Source: Bacillus gobiensis
GTDB lineage: Bacteria; Bacillota; Bacilli; Bacillales; Bacillaceae
Assembly (NCBI RefSeq): GCF_001278705.1
Contig: NZ_CP012600.1
Coordinates: 2,604,190-2,668,189, forward strand
Length of the DNA stretch: 64,000 nt
Direction of reading: 5' to 3'
Shown here in pieces: positions 10,964 to 21,646 of this stretch. Within the stretch, counting starts at the first letter, position 1. Each line of letters begins with the position of its first letter. A model generated the notes under the pieces. It ran no database searches. It was not told where the DNA came from and saw only the letters and a list, made by a program, of their open reading frames with translations. Position numbers and translations under genes: made by a program.

Positions 10964-12233
10964 TACCATCCTCCTGTTTTCTGGCTTCTACTGCTCTAGC
11001 GTGAGCTTCAAGTCCTTCCAGCCTTGCAAAAGAAGCGATTTTTCCCGAATTTTCAAGAAATGCCTTCTTGCTGTAGGCGATAATGCTTGACCGTTTTTGA
11101 AAATCTGCTACATTTAATGGGCTGGAAAAACGGGCGGTTCCGTTCGTGGGTAACACGTGATTCGGTCCTGCAAAATAATCCCCCACCGACTCCGTACTGT
11201 AGCGTCCAAGAAAAATCGCTCCAGCATGTTTGATTTTTCCCAGCAACGATTGAGAATGCTTTGTCATGACTTCCAAATGCTCCGGTGCCAGCTGGTTGAC
11301 AACATCAATTGCTTCCTCCAGATTTTCAGTTACATAGATATGTCCGTTGTTTTCAATAGATTTTGCCGCAATATCCTTGCGTGGAAGAGCTTTTAATTGT
11401 TTATCGACCTCTGTTTGCACTTCTTTTGCAAAAGCCTCTGAAGGGGTAACAAGAATACTTGATGCAAGTATGTCATGCTCAGCTTGCGAAAGCAGGTCAG
11501 CAGCAATTTCATGAGCAGCGACAGAGCCGTCAGCAAGAACAACGATCTCGCTCGGTCCTGCGATCATATCAATATCTACATGACCGAAAACTTCACGCTT
11601 GGCGAGAGCCACGTAAATATTTCCGGGTCCCGTAATTTTATCGACGCTGGCAATCGTTTCTGTTCCATATGCCAATGCAGCAATTGCCTGGGCTCCTCCC
11701 ATTTTATATACTTCACTGACTCCAAGCTCTGCTGCGGCAATGAGCACGCTTGGTGCCAGCCCTCCATCTCTCGTTGGCGGAGAAACAAGCACAATTCGTT
11801 CAACCCCCGCTACGAGTGCAGGAATGACATTCATTAAAACGGTAGAAGGATAGGCAGCCGTTCCACCCGGTACATAAACACCGACAGAATCAAGCGCTGT
11901 AACTTTCTGTCCGAGCATTGATCCATCATTTCGATGATAAAACCATGAAGTTTGAAGTTGCCTTTCATGATATTCCTTTATATTTTCAATCGCTTCCCTT
12001 ATCACCTGGTGATAGTGAACATCAAGAGTGCTGTAAGCTGCAGCTAGCTCTTCTTTTGATACGACGGGATTCGGATTGACTCCATCAAATTGTTTTGTAA
12101 AGGACTTTACTGCAGAATCACCGTTTTTTCTCACTTCTGAAATGATGTGCTTTACCGTATTTTTCTGTTCGTCCGTTCCGTAGTCAATGGAACGTTTAAT
12201 TTTAAAATTTTTACTTATTTTTGTAATCTTCAT
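10950..12233 (-). CDS. hisD: histidinol dehydrogenase
   Basis: Zn-dependent, NAD-linked enzyme for the last two oxidations to L-histidine. Family words include [43 protein letters not shown] and APEHLEVM; the catalytic His pair lies in APEHLE and GPNHVLPT. Its 427 residues are full length. The start overlaps the hisG stop by 4 nt. Confidence 0.97.
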   Translation of the reverse strand: MKITKISKNFKIKRSIDYGTDEQKNTVKHIISEVRKNGDSAVKSFTKQFDGVNPNPVVSKEELAAAYSTLDVHYHQVIREAIENIKEYHERQLQTSWFYHRNDGSMLGQKVTALDSVGVYVPGGTAAYPSTVLMNVIPALVAGVERIVLVSPPTRDGGLAPSVLIAAAELGVSEVYKMGGAQAIAALAYGTETIASVDKITGPGNIYVALAKREVFGHVDIDMIAGPSEIVVLADGSVAAHEIAADLLSQAEHDILASSILVTPSEAFAKEVQTEVDKQLKALPRKDIAAKSIENNGHIYVTENLEEAIDVVNQLAPEHLEVMTKHSQSLLGKIKHAGAIFLGRYSTESVGDYFAGPNHVLPTNGTARFSSPLNVADFQKRSSIIAYSKKAFLENSGKIASFARLEGLEAHARAVEARKQEDGNENR

Positions 12234-12871
12234 TTTACCGGTTCCCCTTCCACAACGAGCGCAAGCCTTGAAGCCAGCTCTTCAATGATTTTATCTTTCA
12301 TACGGTAACTGACAGGATTTACAATAAGCCTCGATGTGATATCACAAATTTTTTCGCTTTCTACCAATCCGTTTTCTTTAAGAGTTTGCCCTGTTGAAAC
12401 AATATCAACAATGCGTTCAGCAAGTCCGACTAAAGGAGCCAATTCCACAGAGCCATTTAATTTTATGATTTCTACTTGCTCCCCTTGCTCACGGAAATAC
12501 TTTGATGCTACATTCGGGTATTTGGTAGCCACTCGAGGAGCTACTCCACCTATTTCAGCCTGAGGCAGACCGGCAACTGCCAAACGGCATTTGCTGATTT
12601 TCAAATCTAAAATTTCATATACATCCCGTTCTTCCTCTAGCATAACATCTTTTCCTGCTATACCTGCATCCGCCACTCCGTGCTCTACGTAAGTCGTTAC
12701 ATCAGTCGGCTTGGCAAGAATAAAGCGAAGATTCTCAGCAGGTACATTAATAATCAGCTTTCTGGAAGCTTCAAATTCATCAGGAAGTTTGTATCCTGCC
12801 ATTCTCAGAAGTGTTACAGCTTCCTCAAATATTCTTCCTTTCGGCATAGCGATCGTTAGTGGTTTATCCAT
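12230..12871 (-). CDS. hisG: ATP phosphoribosyltransferase, short form
   Basis: First committed step of histidine synthesis, condensing ATP and PRPP. It is the short catalytic form (213 residues) that lacks the regulatory domain and needs HisZ, which is encoded just upstream. Motifs: [12 protein letters not shown] at the start, [11 protein letters not shown], and the PRPP loop in [22 protein letters not shown] at 12892 is in frame, but the ATG at 12871 follows AAGGAAGAG and gives the B. subtilis length. It overlaps hisZ by 8 nt. Confidence 0.96.
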   Translation of the reverse strand: MDKPLTIAMPKGRIFEEAVTLLRMAGYKLPDEFEASRKLIINVPAENLRFILAKPTDVTTYVEHGVADAGIAGKDVMLEEERDVYEILDLKISKCRLAVAGLPQAEIGGVAPRVATKYPNVASKYFREQGEQVEIIKLNGSVELAPLVGLAERIVDIVSTGQTLKENGLVESEKICDITSRLIVNPVSYRMKDKIIEELASRLALVVEGEPVK

Positions 12872-14039
12872 TTTTCTCTTCCTTTCCGTCACCTGTCAGA
12901 TACGTGATGTTTTGGAAGGATATTTCCAGTTCTTCAAAATTAGTTACACCTCTGATATCCTGAAGCACAACTTTTTTCCCTTCCATGCGCTCTTTGTCCG
13001 CTAATCTTATCGCCGCTTTGCGATTTTCTTCGCTAAATACAATAGCTTCAATTTCAGCATCTTCCATACTGATATGCAATGCTTCGACCAGCCTGTCTGT
13101 ACGAATCGAAAATCCCGTCGCAGGAGCCCCTGCCTGAAAATGATCAAGCAAATGGTCATAGCGTCCGCCATTCCCAATCAGATAGCCTACATTTTCTGCA
13201 TAAATCTCAAACAGAATCCCGGTATAGTAACTCATATGGCTTACCATGCTCAAATCCAGCTTAATATGTTCCGTACATCCGTATTCTTTCAAAATTTCGT
13301 CTAATTTTCTTAAATCATCTGCCGCTTTTTTTCCTTCTTCAGAAAGTAGTGTACTCGATGCTTGAATGACTTTATCCATGTCACCGCGGAGTTCAGGGAG
13401 CTCTAACAGCTTCCTTTTTTTCTCAGGATCTAGCGGCAGAGTGTATACTTCTTCTTTATATCCTACATAATTTTTTTGATAAAGGAAACGACGCAGGCGA
13501 TTTGATGCCTCTCTGTCTCCGACACTTTCATAGAGAAGCGCCTCCGTGATCCCGATATGTCCGATCGCAACCTGAAACCCTTTTAGCCCCGCGTTTTTTA
13601 ACGAGCTGATGGCAAGTGCGATAACTTCCGCGTCAGCGCTGATTGTACCGTCACCTATTAATTCAACACCTGTCTGTTCAAACTCTGCTGGCCTTCCGCC
13701 TTCCCGTTCTTGAGCCCGGAAAACATTTGCAGAATAACCGATGCGGAGGGGATGTTGCTGTTTTTTAATTTTTGAAGCGGCAACCCTTGCGATGGGACCT
13801 GTCATATCCGGCCTGAGCACAAGTGTTTGACCGGAATGATCCAACAGCTTAAATAAATTTTCTTCTGAAATTGATGATCTGAATCCAACTGTCTCATAAA
13901 ACTCGAGAGTCGGGGTTTCCATCAGCTGATAGCCCCAGCCTTTAATGACATCTGTCAAAGATGAGCGGATTTTTTCTTTTGTACTATATAAATCAGGAAG
14001 AGTATCTCTCATTCCCTGCGGTTTTTCAAACATGAACAT
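12864..14039 (-). CDS. hisZ: ATP phosphoribosyltransferase regulatory subunit HisZ
   Basis: A catalytically dead histidyl-tRNA synthetase paralogue that forms a hetero-octamer with short HisG and confers histidine feedback. It starts [18 protein letters not shown]; class II synthetase-like words [15 protein letters not shown] and [11 protein letters not shown] are present, and the anticodon-binding domain is absent. Its 391 residues are normal. The first ATG (14039) lies about 10 nt after GGGGTG; a second ATG 6 nt on is possible. It leads the eight-gene operon. The 150-bp upstream gap shows no T-box that I can fold. Confidence 0.94.
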   Translation of the reverse strand: MFMFEKPQGMRDTLPDLYSTKEKIRSSLTDVIKGWGYQLMETPTLEFYETVGFRSSISEENLFKLLDHSGQTLVLRPDMTGPIARVAASKIKKQQHPLRIGYSANVFRAQEREGGRPAEFEQTGVELIGDGTISADAEVIALAISSLKNAGLKGFQVAIGHIGITEALLYESVGDREASNRLRRFLYQKNYVGYKEEVYTLPLDPEKKRKLLELPELRGDMDKVIQASSTLLSEEGKKAADDLRKLDEILKEYGCTEHIKLDLSMVSHMSYYTGILFEIYAENVGYLIGNGGRYDHLLDHFQAGAPATGFSIRTDRLVEALHISMEDAEIEAIVFSEENRKAAIRLADKERMEGKKVVLQDIRGVTNFEELEISFQNITYLTGDGKEEKNG

Positions 14040-14187
14040 GATGAGTAAGCACCCCTTGAAGATAAGCTTAAGTATTTTTGAAAAAAATTAATGATAGTTT
14101 AAGTGAGCAAAAAAACAAAATCCTTTAGTTCGCTAATATGATAATATGCTAACATGCAAAAGAGATTTTCGCAATTCTTTAAAGGTT

Positions 14188-14217
14188 AAAAAAAGGAAAT
14201 TCCTTTTAGAATTTCCC
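14188..14217 (-). terminator. terminator of the hprK-yvoF operon
   Basis: Perfect 8-bp stem GGAAATTC/GAATTTCC (14195-14202 with 14209-14216), followed leftwards by seven Ts (14188-14194). It starts 16 nt after the yvoF stop. Confidence 0.88.
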
Positions 14218-14232
14218 TTGGTATCAGCCTGC

Positions 14233-14745
14233 CTAACTCTGGCCGTTATGTTCCTCCGCTTCTTTTTTCATAGAAATAAATTGCATCGGATTTCCTCCTA
14301 CAAATGCGCCGGAGGGTACATCTTTATGAACAAGTGTACCTGCAGAAATTACAGCGCCGTCACCAATGACTATACCTGGCAAAATCGTTGTATTGGCTCC
14401 GATCATGACTTCATCGCCTATTTTGACTTCCCCCAGCCGATACTCCTTAATTAAGTATTCATGGGCCAGGATCGTTGTATTGTAGCCAATAACCGTGTTC
14501 CTTCCGACGGATATCTTTTCAGGAAACATAATATCGAGCATAACCATTAACGCAAACGAAGTCTGATCGCCGATTTTCATATGTAAAAAAGTGCGGTAAA
14601 GCCAATTTTTCATTTTCAAAGAAGGAGTATATCTCGCTAATTGTATGACGATAAAATTTTTTATGACTTTAAGGAAGGGCACAGTTTTATACACATGCCA
14701 TAGTGAATTACCGCCTTCAACCGGATAGCGGGTTGTTCTCCTCAC
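14233..14745 (-). CDS. yvoF: left-handed beta-helix O-acetyltransferase-like protein YvoF
   Basis: A 170-residue protein with hexapeptide repeats typical of acyl-CoA-dependent acetyltransferases of the maltose/NodL type. From about residue 60, imperfect [LIV]GxxxxI units run through KIGDEVMIGANTTILPGIVI and GDGAVISAGTLVHKDVPSG, which also contains the Asn/Gly-rich active-site turn. The acceptor is unknown. It is the last gene of the hprK operon, 1 nt after ppaX. Confidence 0.85.
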   Translation of the reverse strand: MRRTTRYPVEGGNSLWHVYKTVPFLKVIKNFIVIQLARYTPSLKMKNWLYRTFLHMKIGDQTSFALMVMLDIMFPEKISVGRNTVIGYNTTILAHEYLIKEYRLGEVKIGDEVMIGANTTILPGIVIGDGAVISAGTLVHKDVPSGAFVGGNPMQFISMKKEAEEHNGQS

Positions 14746-14746
14746 A

Positions 14747-15388
14747 TTACTTCACTCCTGCGATGGCAATTAGATCGCTCATTTTATCAAGCATATAGTC
14801 AGGTTTGTACTTTGCAAGATAGTCTTTCCCTTTAATGCTCCATGCTACACCGGCAGTTTTAGTTCCAGCGCTTTTGCCTGACTCAATGTCATGATAATTA
14901 TCTCCAACCATAATTGCTTCCCCAGGTTTGCTGTTTAATTGCTTTAACGCTTTTAATACAGGTTCTGGATGCGGCTTTTCATTCTCAACATCATCGAGAG
15001 TAACTATCGCTTCAAAAAAACGTTCAAGCCCGGTAACCTTGAGCCCCATTGTTACAGTATTTTTCAGCTTTGTTGTCACAATGCCCAGCTTGAAACCCGA
15101 TTGCTTTAACTGTTCCAGTGTTTCATAAACCGTTTCATACTCTGTCACCAATTCATCGTGCATTTTGTGGTTGAATTCCCTGTACATTTTGATCATGTCT
15201 TCCTCGTGTCCCGGTTTTAACCCGGTAAAGGTTGTATGAAGAGATGGGCCGATAAAAGGAAGAACCTGCTCCCTTTTGTACTTGCCAGGAAAATAATGCT
15301 CGAGCGTATGCAAGAAAGAAGCTATAATTAGTTCGTTTGTATTGATTAATGTTCCATCCAAATCGAATAAGATCGTATTAACCTTCAT
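14747..15388 (-). CDS. ppaX: pyrophosphatase PpaX
   Basis: HAD-family hydrolase. In B. subtilis it degrades the pyrophosphate released when HprK phosphorolyses P-Ser-HPr, so it completes the HprK reaction cycle. The nucleophile motif FDLDGTL is at residues 8-14; GIVTTKLKN and [15 protein letters not shown] are HAD motifs II and IV. Its 213 residues are close to the 216 known. It overlaps yvoD by 11 nt. Co-transcription with hprK supports the assignment. Confidence 0.93.
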   Translation of the reverse strand: MKVNTILFDLDGTLINTNELIIASFLHTLEHYFPGKYKREQVLPFIGPSLHTTFTGLKPGHEEDMIKMYREFNHKMHDELVTEYETVYETLEQLKQSGFKLGIVTTKLKNTVTMGLKVTGLERFFEAIVTLDDVENEKPHPEPVLKALKQLNSKPGEAIMVGDNYHDIESGKSAGTKTAGVAWSIKGKDYLAKYKPDYMLDKMSDLIAIAGVK

Positions 15389-16328
15389 AGACGGCTCCTT
15401 TTCTTTCAGAATGATAGTCCCTGTTTTTCCATAAATAAGAAATCGCTATCGTTAATAATAAAGCTGTTGTCAATCGTATCACCAACAGCGGCCAGACAGG
15501 TATGCCGAGCGGAATAAAGACAAGTGTATCCTCAACCACCGCATGGCAAGCAACTAGAAAAATAAAAGCAAGCGTAAGATCCCTCTTGCTTACTCCATCT
15601 TCCTCTACTGCTTTGATCATAACACCGGCTCCGTACGCAAGCCCAATCGTAAGGCCGGCAACCATTGTCATCGAAGTATTTTCTTTCATTCCAAGAAGTC
15701 TGACAAATGGAGCGATCCAATTGGAGAATACGTTAAGCCATCCTTTATCCCTCATAATCTGGATGACAATCATCAAAGGAATAATAATCGCAGCAAGCTG
15801 CAAAATATTCATACCGGCTTTGGCAAACGCAGCCATCACGATCTCAAACCAACCTTCTGGAGGGGCTGTTTTGTTTACTGAAACAAAACCATATTGAGCC
15901 GTGCTTTGCCCGCCGTGCCAAAAAAGATGAATGAGAACACCGGAAAAAACGGCAAGGCCGATTCGTACGGCTAAAATAACCCAAATTTTTATGCCGACCT
16001 TCATCGCAACTGTCGATTCGATGATTACGTTATGGCAGAAAGACAGCATAATCGCTAGAATAAACACTTCTTTAACTGTTAATTCAAGGGAAAATATAGC
16101 TGCAATTCCTGCATAAAGGTTAAGCATATTTCCGATTACGAGAGGGATGGCGGCTTCTCCAGATAAACCAAAAATGCCCATAACTGGAGAAATAAGCTTA
16201 ATAATCCAACCCATCACAGGTGTATGCTGCAGCAAACTGATGAGGATTGTAACTGGAAAGATTACCTTTCCAAGTGTCCATGTTGTTTGCAAGCCTGATT
16301 TAGCACCTGCAGCCAGAGTTTTTTTCAT
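15378..16328 (-). CDS. yvoD: YvoD, nucleoside-recognition (Gate) domain membrane protein
   Basis: A 316-residue polytopic membrane protein with about eight hydrophobic segments. The paired Gate/nucleoside-recognition regions resemble the spore maturation proteins SpmA/SpmB and the gate domains of CNT transporters. [17 protein letters not shown] and [18 protein letters not shown] are characteristic. The function is unknown. Its position between lgt and ppaX is conserved in B. subtilis. Confidence 0.82.
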   Translation of the reverse strand: MKKTLAAGAKSGLQTTWTLGKVIFPVTILISLLQHTPVMGWIIKLISPVMGIFGLSGEAAIPLVIGNMLNLYAGIAAIFSLELTVKEVFILAIMLSFCHNVIIESTVAMKVGIKIWVILAVRIGLAVFSGVLIHLFWHGGQSTAQYGFVSVNKTAPPEGWFEIVMAAFAKAGMNILQLAAIIIPLMIVIQIMRDKGWLNVFSNWIAPFVRLLGMKENTSMTMVAGLTIGLAYGAGVMIKAVEEDGVSKRDLTLAFIFLVACHAVVEDTLVFIPLGIPVWPLLVIRLTTALLLTIAISYLWKNRDYHSERKGAVYEG

Positions 16329-16352
16329 ATAGATTCTCCTTTTGCTAGCTTT

Positions 16353-17171
16353 TTAAGAGGGATCCAAATATCTTGTTTTAGAATCTCCTCTGACACGTCT
16401 GACTATAATGAAAATAATTGCAGCTGCAATCAGCGTGACCGATATCACTTGGGCAGCACGTAACGTATCTGTCAGCATCAAGCTGTCGGTACGCATTCCT
16501 TCAATAAAATAACGTCCGATTGAATACCATATGACATAAGTTAAGAAAAGCTCTCCCCTGCCAAGGTTTACTTTTCTAAGAACAAGCAGCAGAATAACTC
16601 CTGCGAAGTTCCAAAGCGATTCATATAAAAAAGTCGGATGATGGTACTGACCTTGTATATTCATTTGGTTAATGATGAATTCCGGAAGGTGCAAATTTTC
16701 CAAAAATGCTCTCGTAACAGGGCCACCGTAGGCTTCCTGGTTAATAAAATTTCCCCATCGCCCAATAGCCTGCCCAAGCAAAATACTAGGAGCTGCAATG
16801 TCAGCAAGCTTCCAAAATGAAATACCTCTAATCTTTGCAAAAATAATGCCCGTAACAACAGCTCCGATTAATCCTCCATGGATGGCCAGTCCGCCTTCCC
16901 ATATTTTCACGATTTCACCCGGATGATCCCTGTAATACTCATTCCATTGAAAAATAACATAGTATGCTCTTGCTGAAAGGATCGCGATCGGAATCGCAAA
17001 TAAAATTAAATCAACAAATGTATCTTTATGAAGCCCTCTTTTTTGGCTTTCACGGACTGCCAGCCATAGCCCGAGCAATGCCCCTAGTCCAATGATTACT
17101 CCGTACCAATGAACAGCTAATGGCCCCAGCTCAAACGCAACAGGATTTATTGGTGTAATTTCTTCGTTCAT
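16353..17171 (-). CDS. lgt: prolipoprotein diacylglyceryl transferase
   Basis: Membrane enzyme that transfers diacylglycerol from phosphatidylglycerol to the lipobox Cys of prelipoproteins. It has 272 residues and seven predicted membrane helices. [13 protein letters not shown] and [14 protein letters not shown] are the Lgt signature with its essential Arg and His. It acts on lipoproteins encoded here such as ModA and CccB. It follows hprK by 15 nt. Confidence 0.96.
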   Translation of the reverse strand: MNEEITPINPVAFELGPLAVHWYGVIIGLGALLGLWLAVRESQKRGLHKDTFVDLILFAIPIAILSARAYYVIFQWNEYYRDHPGEIVKIWEGGLAIHGGLIGAVVTGIIFAKIRGISFWKLADIAAPSILLGQAIGRWGNFINQEAYGGPVTRAFLENLHLPEFIINQMNIQGQYHHPTFLYESLWNFAGVILLLVLRKVNLGRGELFLTYVIWYSIGRYFIEGMRTDSLMLTDTLRAAQVISVTLIAAAIIFIIVRRVRGDSKTRYLDPS

Positions 17172-17186
17172 GGTCTCAGCTCCTTT

Positions 17187-18116
17187 TTAGTCCTGCTCAT
17201 GTTCCTCAATTACGCCTGCAAGCTTATTTGTAAATTGTTCAGCTGCATTTAAGCCCATCCGCTTCAAGCGGAAATTCATAGCCGCTACTTCAATAATAAC
17301 GGCAAGGTTTCTTCCGGGACGTACCGGAACCGTAAGTTTCGTAATTTCTGTATCGATGATTTTCACTTTTTCTTCTTCCAGTCCAAGCCTGTCGTACTGC
17401 TTTCCCTGTTCCCAAAGCTCCAGGTTCATGACAAGCGTAATACGTTTATAGCTTCGTACAGAACCGGCACCAAATAAAGTCATCACATTGATGATGCCCA
17501 GCCCTCTAATTTCTAGAAGATGCTCAATCAGTTCAGGCGCACTTCCAACAAGTGTATCTTGATCTTCTTGGCGAATTTCAACACAGTCGTCTGCAACCAA
17601 TCGATGGCCTCTTTTTATTAATTCCAACGCCGTTTCACTTTTTCCTACACCACTTTTTCCCGTGAGGAGAACACCTACACCATAAATATCAACCAATACA
17701 CCATGAACAGCAGTCGTTGGCGCAAGCTTGCTCTCTAGATAATTGGTCAGTCTGCTCGCAAGCCTCGTCGTTTTTAATGGCGATCTTAAAACAGGGACTC
17801 CGTTTTGTTCAGATGATTCGATCAGTTCAGGCGGCACATGCATGTCTCTCGTTACAATAACGGCTGGTGTTATATCCGTACATAAAGAATCCATGCGATG
17901 CCTTTTCTCACTATCCAAAAGTTTTTCAAAAAAGGAAATTTCGGTTTTTCCCAAAAGCTGGACACGTTCCTTTGGATAATATGTAAAGTATCCAGCCATT
18001 TCCAAACCTGGTCTGGACAGATCACTCATAGTAATTGGCCGATTGATCCCTTCTTCTCCGCTTATTAATTCGAGTTGAAAATGGTCCATTAGGTCTTTCG
18101 TTCGAACCTTTGGCAT
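17187..18116 (-). CDS. hprK: HPr kinase/phosphorylase
   Basis: Bifunctional sensor enzyme that phosphorylates Ser46 of HPr and Crh with ATP or PPi and reverses this by phosphorolysis. Walker A GKSGVGKS is at residues 153-160; the K/P-loop word [11 protein letters not shown] is the family signature. Its 309 residues are close to the usual 310. It leads the hprK-lgt-yvoD-ppaX-yvoF operon. Divergent to nagA across 150 bp. One target, Crh, is encoded at 1019-1276. Confidence 0.97.
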   Translation of the reverse strand: MPKVRTKDLMDHFQLELISGEEGINRPITMSDLSRPGLEMAGYFTYYPKERVQLLGKTEISFFEKLLDSEKRHRMDSLCTDITPAVIVTRDMHVPPELIESSEQNGVPVLRSPLKTTRLASRLTNYLESKLAPTTAVHGVLVDIYGVGVLLTGKSGVGKSETALELIKRGHRLVADDCVEIRQEDQDTLVGSAPELIEHLLEIRGLGIINVMTLFGAGSVRSYKRITLVMNLELWEQGKQYDRLGLEEEKVKIIDTEITKLTVPVRPGRNLAVIIEVAAMNFRLKRMGLNAAEQFTNKLAGVIEEHEQD

Positions 18117-18225
18117 TACTTTTTCCCCCTTCTAGGTCGAGGTTTTTTTTGACATACAGCTATATTCTATCACTTTTAAAAAAAAGCCAAAACATATTTT
18201 ATTAAACGACAAACAAATGGTACAT

Positions 18226-18237
18226 TTGTATAGACAA
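18226..18237. promoter_or_regulatory. NagR/DasR-type operator upstream of nagA
   Basis: TTGTATAGACAA is a near-perfect 12-bp dyad resembling the DasR/YvoA core TGGTCTAGACCA. It lies about 30 bp before the nagA start, where it would block transcription. The regulator is encoded downstream (20196-20927). Confidence 0.6.
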
Positions 18238-18266
18238 CTATACTCTATTAATAACTGGAGGAGAAT

Positions 18267-19448
18267 ATGGGACAAAGACTTGCCATTCAGAACGTAAAAA
18301 TCGCAGAAGAGCATGAGATCATACCTAACGGATATCTTATCTTTGAAGATGAAGTCATCCTCAAGGTCGGGCACGGCGAGCCGGATATTTCTTGCGACAA
18401 GGTTATTACGGCACCGAGCGGCTCAGTTCTTTTGCCGGGAATGATTGATATTCATATTCACGGCGGGTACGGAGCGGATACTATGGATGCAACTCCTGAC
18501 GCATTACAGACCATTTCAAAGCATCTTCCCTCCGAGGGAACGACAAGTTTTTTGGCCACAACGATTACCCAAGAGCACTCCCGCATTGAAGATGCATTAA
18601 GAAATGCAGCTCATTGGATGAATGGCCAGCACAACCACATGGGGGCTGAAATGCTGGGAATTCATTTAGAAGGCCCTTTTATTAATAAGAACAAGGCAGG
18701 AGCACAGCCGGAGAACCATATAATTCCACCTAACCTAGAAACGTTTATTAAATGGCAAAAGCTTTCAGAGAATCGAATTAAAATTGTTACATTCGCACCT
18801 GAAGAAGACACCTCCCATACTTTTGTGAAGTACTTAACATCTCAGAATATTATTCCATCCATCGGCCATTCCGACGCAAATTATAACCAAATGAACGAAG
18901 CAATTGCTTCTGGAGCCAAGCATGTGACACACTTATTCAACGGTATGAGAGGATTTCATCACCGGGAACCGGGAGTTGCAGGAACTGCGCTTGCTCGCGA
19001 AGATCTTTTTGCCGAATTGATAACAGACGGAATTCACAGTCACGAAGCGGCGGTAAAACTGACCTATCAAGCGAAAGGTAGCAGCGGAATTATTATGATC
19101 ACCGATTCCATGAGAGGAAAAGGTCTAAGTGACGGACGTTATGACTTTGGCGGACAAACGGTTGAGGTAAAAGGAGACACAGCTTTTCTTTCTGACGGAA
19201 CACTTGCAGGATCCATTCTAAAAATGAACGAAGGGGCAAAGCTGATGATGAAAATTACAAATTGTTCACTTTTGGATATTGTCCGCATGACCTCAGCCAA
19301 CGCAGCAAACCAGTTGAAGGTATATGACAGAAAAGGAAGCCTTGCTGCTGGAAAAGATGCAGACCTTGTGATAGTAAGTCCTGAAGGAGACGTACTTAAA
19401 ACTTATTGCAAAGGAAAAATTGCCTGGGAAAGAACGGAGGAATTATAA
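18267..19448 (+). CDS. nagA: N-acetylglucosamine-6-phosphate deacetylase
   Basis: Converts GlcNAc-6-P to glucosamine-6-P and acetate. It is an amidohydrolase TIM barrel of 393 residues. Metal and substrate motifs are IDIHIHGGYGADTMD, the Glu in LEGPFI, IGHSDANY and MITDSMRGKG. The ATG at 18267 follows TGGAGGAG. The stop TAA shares its last A with the nagB ATG (TAATG), so translation is coupled. It is probably repressed by NagR through the operator at 18226. Confidence 0.97.
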   Translation: MGQRLAIQNVKIAEEHEIIPNGYLIFEDEVILKVGHGEPDISCDKVITAPSGSVLLPGMIDIHIHGGYGADTMDATPDALQTISKHLPSEGTTSFLATTITQEHSRIEDALRNAAHWMNGQHNHMGAEMLGIHLEGPFINKNKAGAQPENHIIPPNLETFIKWQKLSENRIKIVTFAPEEDTSHTFVKYLTSQNIIPSIGHSDANYNQMNEAIASGAKHVTHLFNGMRGFHHREPGVAGTALAREDLFAELITDGIHSHEAAVKLTYQAKGSSGIIMITDSMRGKGLSDGRYDFGGQTVEVKGDTAFLSDGTLAGSILKMNEGAKLMMKITNCSLLDIVRMTSANAANQLKVYDRKGSLAAGKDADLVIVSPEGDVLKTYCKGKIAWERTEEL

Positions 19449-20182
19449 TGGTTAATATTCTTATTTATCATTCTTACAAAGAACTTAGCCGGGCCGCAGC
19501 TGAAGAAATTGCAAGCCAAATTCAAAGAAAAGCCGATTCTGTTCTCGGACTCGCTACGGGAGGGACACCTGAAGGAGTATACGATGAACTTATTGACATT
19601 CATAAAAGACAAAATCTTTCTTTTCGTTCTGTCGTGACCTTTAACCTCGATGAATATGTCGGGCTTGGTTCAGACGATCCGAATAGTTATCGCTATTACA
19701 TGACGAAACGCCTGTTTTCACATATTGATATTCCAAAAGATCAATATTTCCTGCCTGACGGAACGAATGAGAACTTGCTGCAGGAATGTGAGGATTATGA
19801 AAAGCTGATCACCTCCCGCGGCGGCATCGACCTCCAGCTTCTCGGAATCGGTCATAACGGCCATATCGGTTTCAATGAACCAGGAACGCCATTTTCGACC
19901 AAAACACACACTGTAACATTAAAACAGCAAACAATCGAAGCGAACTCAAGGTATTTCCATACTATAGAAGACGTGCCTAAGCAAGCCATAACGATGGGGA
20001 TTGAGAGCATTTTAAACAGCAAGAGGATTATTTTGCTTGCATCTGGAAAAAAGAAAGCCAGTGCTGTAAAAAGGCTGATTGAAGGTACCGTGGATGAAAG
20101 CTTCCCTGCGTCAGCTCTTCATCTCCATCCGAATACGACGATTTTCATCGATCGTGATGCTGCATCTTTATTAGACGATTGA
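19448..20182 (+). CDS. nagB: glucosamine-6-phosphate deaminase
   Basis: Converts glucosamine-6-P to fructose-6-P and ammonia, feeding glycolysis. It has 244 residues. FNLDEYVGL holds the proton-transfer Asp and LGIGHNGHIGFNEPG the catalytic Asn/His loop. The ATG at 19448 is chosen because GGAGGAAT precedes it within nagA; an upstream in-frame start lies inside nagA and has no such site. It works with nagA and is followed 13 nt later by its regulator. Confidence 0.97.
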   Translation: MVNILIYHSYKELSRAAAEEIASQIQRKADSVLGLATGGTPEGVYDELIDIHKRQNLSFRSVVTFNLDEYVGLGSDDPNSYRYYMTKRLFSHIDIPKDQYFLPDGTNENLLQECEDYEKLITSRGGIDLQLLGIGHNGHIGFNEPGTPFSTKTHTVTLKQQTIEANSRYFHTIEDVPKQAITMGIESILNSKRIILLASGKKKASAVKRLIEGTVDESFPASALHLHPNTTIFIDRDAASLLDD

Positions 20183-20195
20183 AAGGATTAAATTA

Positions 20196-20927
20196 ATGTA
20201 TATTAATAAGCATTCACCAGTCCCTATTTATCATCAAATTGAAGAACAGCTGAAAGCGATGATAGACAAGGGAGAGCTGCAGCCAGATATGCTGCTTCCT
20301 TCTGAACGGGAATATTCAGAGACATTCGGAATCAGCCGAATGACTGTAAGACAGGCCCTTTCAAATTTAGTCAGCCAAGGATATCTTTATCGGCAAAAGG
20401 GAAAAGGAACGTTTGTCAGCAAACAAAAAATTAAACAGCCGCTTCAGGGATTGACAAGCTTTACGGAAGATATGAAAAGCCGCGGACGAAAACCAAGCAG
20501 TAAGCTCCTTCGGTTTGAAATCATCAAAGCGGATGAACACATTTCGAACCAATTAAGCCGCCCTTATGGCGCAAGCGTATATGAGATCATGAGAATCAGG
20601 CTTGCAGACGATATCCCTATGGCATTAGAAACGACGTATATTCCCATTGATCTGTTGAAAGGGCTGACTGAAGCAGATCTTAAGGCCTCTCTTTATGAAT
20701 ACGTGGAAAAACATCTCGATTCATTGATCAGTCACGCCAGGCAAGAATTGGAGGCAGGTATTGCAGATGCTTTCGAAGCAAGCCATCTTGACATTTCGAA
20801 AGGAACACCTGTTCTTCTGATGAAACGCATATCATTTTTGCAAAACGGGACACCGTTCGAATATGTAAAATCCGTTTATCGAGGAGACCGATATTCATTT
20901 ATTTTTCAGATGGATCGACAAAAATAG
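20196..20927 (+). CDS. nagR: GntR/HutC-family repressor of GlcNAc catabolism
   Basis: Homologue of B. subtilis NagR (YvoA). The N-terminal winged helix-turn-helix (about residues 10-75) includes LPSEREYSETFGISRMTVRQ and GKGTFV. The C-terminal UTRA domain binds glucosamine-6-P or GlcNAc-6-P in known relatives. It has 243 residues, the B. subtilis length. It is the third gene of the nag operon and so is probably autoregulated. Confidence 0.94.
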   Translation: MYINKHSPVPIYHQIEEQLKAMIDKGELQPDMLLPSEREYSETFGISRMTVRQALSNLVSQGYLYRQKGKGTFVSKQKIKQPLQGLTSFTEDMKSRGRKPSSKLLRFEIIKADEHISNQLSRPYGASVYEIMRIRLADDIPMALETTYIPIDLLKGLTEADLKASLYEYVEKHLDSLISHARQELEAGIADAFEASHLDISKGTPVLLMKRISFLQNGTPFEYVKSVYRGDRYSFIFQMDRQK

Positions 20928-20989
20928 CGCTAATCATGCTCCTTTTACAGTATCTACTGTTTATAACAGAGATAAAGGAGGTTGATTAA

Positions 20990-21583
20990 GTGAAAATATT
21001 TTTAGATGCTGGCCATGGGTATCAAACGCCGGGAAAACGTACGGTTGATGGAATGAAGGAGTACGAGTTTAACAGAGATATTGCCGAAAAGGTAAAAACC
21101 TTGCTTAAAACCTATTCATCTGTTCAGGTATCTTCCGTTCACAGCGACAAGAGAGACGTCCCTTTAAAGGAACGAACAGCTCTTGCAAATAAGGCTTCTG
21201 CCGATTTGTATCTATCCATTCATGCCAACGCGAGTGGCAATGGAAAAGAGTGGAACGATGTTAACGGAATTGAAACGTTCGTTTACCTATCAAAGCCAAC
21301 GGAAGCCACGTCTCTTGCACAAACGATTCAAAACGAATTAATCAAGGCGACGGAAAGAAAAAACCGGGGCGTGAAGCTGGCTGACTTTCATGTGCTGAGA
21401 GAAACAAAAATGACGGCGATCCTTTGTGAATGTGGTTTTATGACCAATAAAGAGGAAGCCGCCCTGTTAAAAACACCCGCTTATCGTCAAGCATGTGCAG
21501 AAGCAATCACTAAGGGCATTACCGGGTTTTACAAGCTTAAGCGAAAGCGCCGGACTAAACATGGTTCAAGCGGGTGCGTTTGA
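20990..21583 (+). CDS. N-acetylmuramoyl-L-alanine amidase (Amidase_3), C-terminus frameshifted
   Basis: Zn-dependent amidase that cleaves the lactyl-peptide bond of peptidoglycan. KIFLDAGHGYQTPG supplies the first Zn His; the second is in LYLSIHANAS and the catalytic Glu in AILCECGFMTN. It resembles the CwlC-type mother-cell lysis amidases and phage endolysins. There is no signal peptide. The ATG follows AAAGGAGG. The catalytic domain is complete up to TGFYKLK, after which the reading frame gives 13 atypical basic residues and a stop. The next frame carries a SPOR-like remnant, listed separately. The enzyme could still be active without a wall-binding tail. Confidence 0.82.
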   Translation: MKIFLDAGHGYQTPGKRTVDGMKEYEFNRDIAEKVKTLLKTYSSVQVSSVHSDKRDVPLKERTALANKASADLYLSIHANASGNGKEWNDVNGIETFVYLSKPTEATSLAQTIQNELIKATERKNRGVKLADFHVLRETKMTAILCECGFMTNKEEAALLKTPAYRQACAEAITKGITGFYKLKRKRRTKHGSSGCV

Positions 21584-21643
21584 TGAGAACGAGCATGCTG
21601 AGAAACTAGTTACAACGCTAAAAAAGCTGGCTTTGATGAATGA
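21540..21643 (+). pseudogene. decayed SPOR domain remnant of the amidase
   Basis: In the +1 frame the sequence reads NMVQAGAFDENEHAEKLVTT, the first half of a SPOR repeat (peptidoglycan-binding). Shifting again at the A6 run near 21620 gives LKKAGFDE and a stop, as expected for a SPOR unit. So at least two single-base frame changes separate it from the catalytic domain. SPOR tails are common on CwlC-type amidases. Confidence 0.6.
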
Positions 21644-21646
21644 TTC

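Noticed and set aside
14040..14187. A T-box or attenuator ahead of hisZ
   Set aside because: I could not find the T-box sequence or a leader terminator; the hairpin at 14188-14217 belongs to the upstream yvoF transcript.
18132..18374. An 80-codon minus-strand frame between hprK and nagA
   Set aside because: It covers the nagA promoter, operator and first codons on the opposite strand, has no ribosome site and no recognisable domain.
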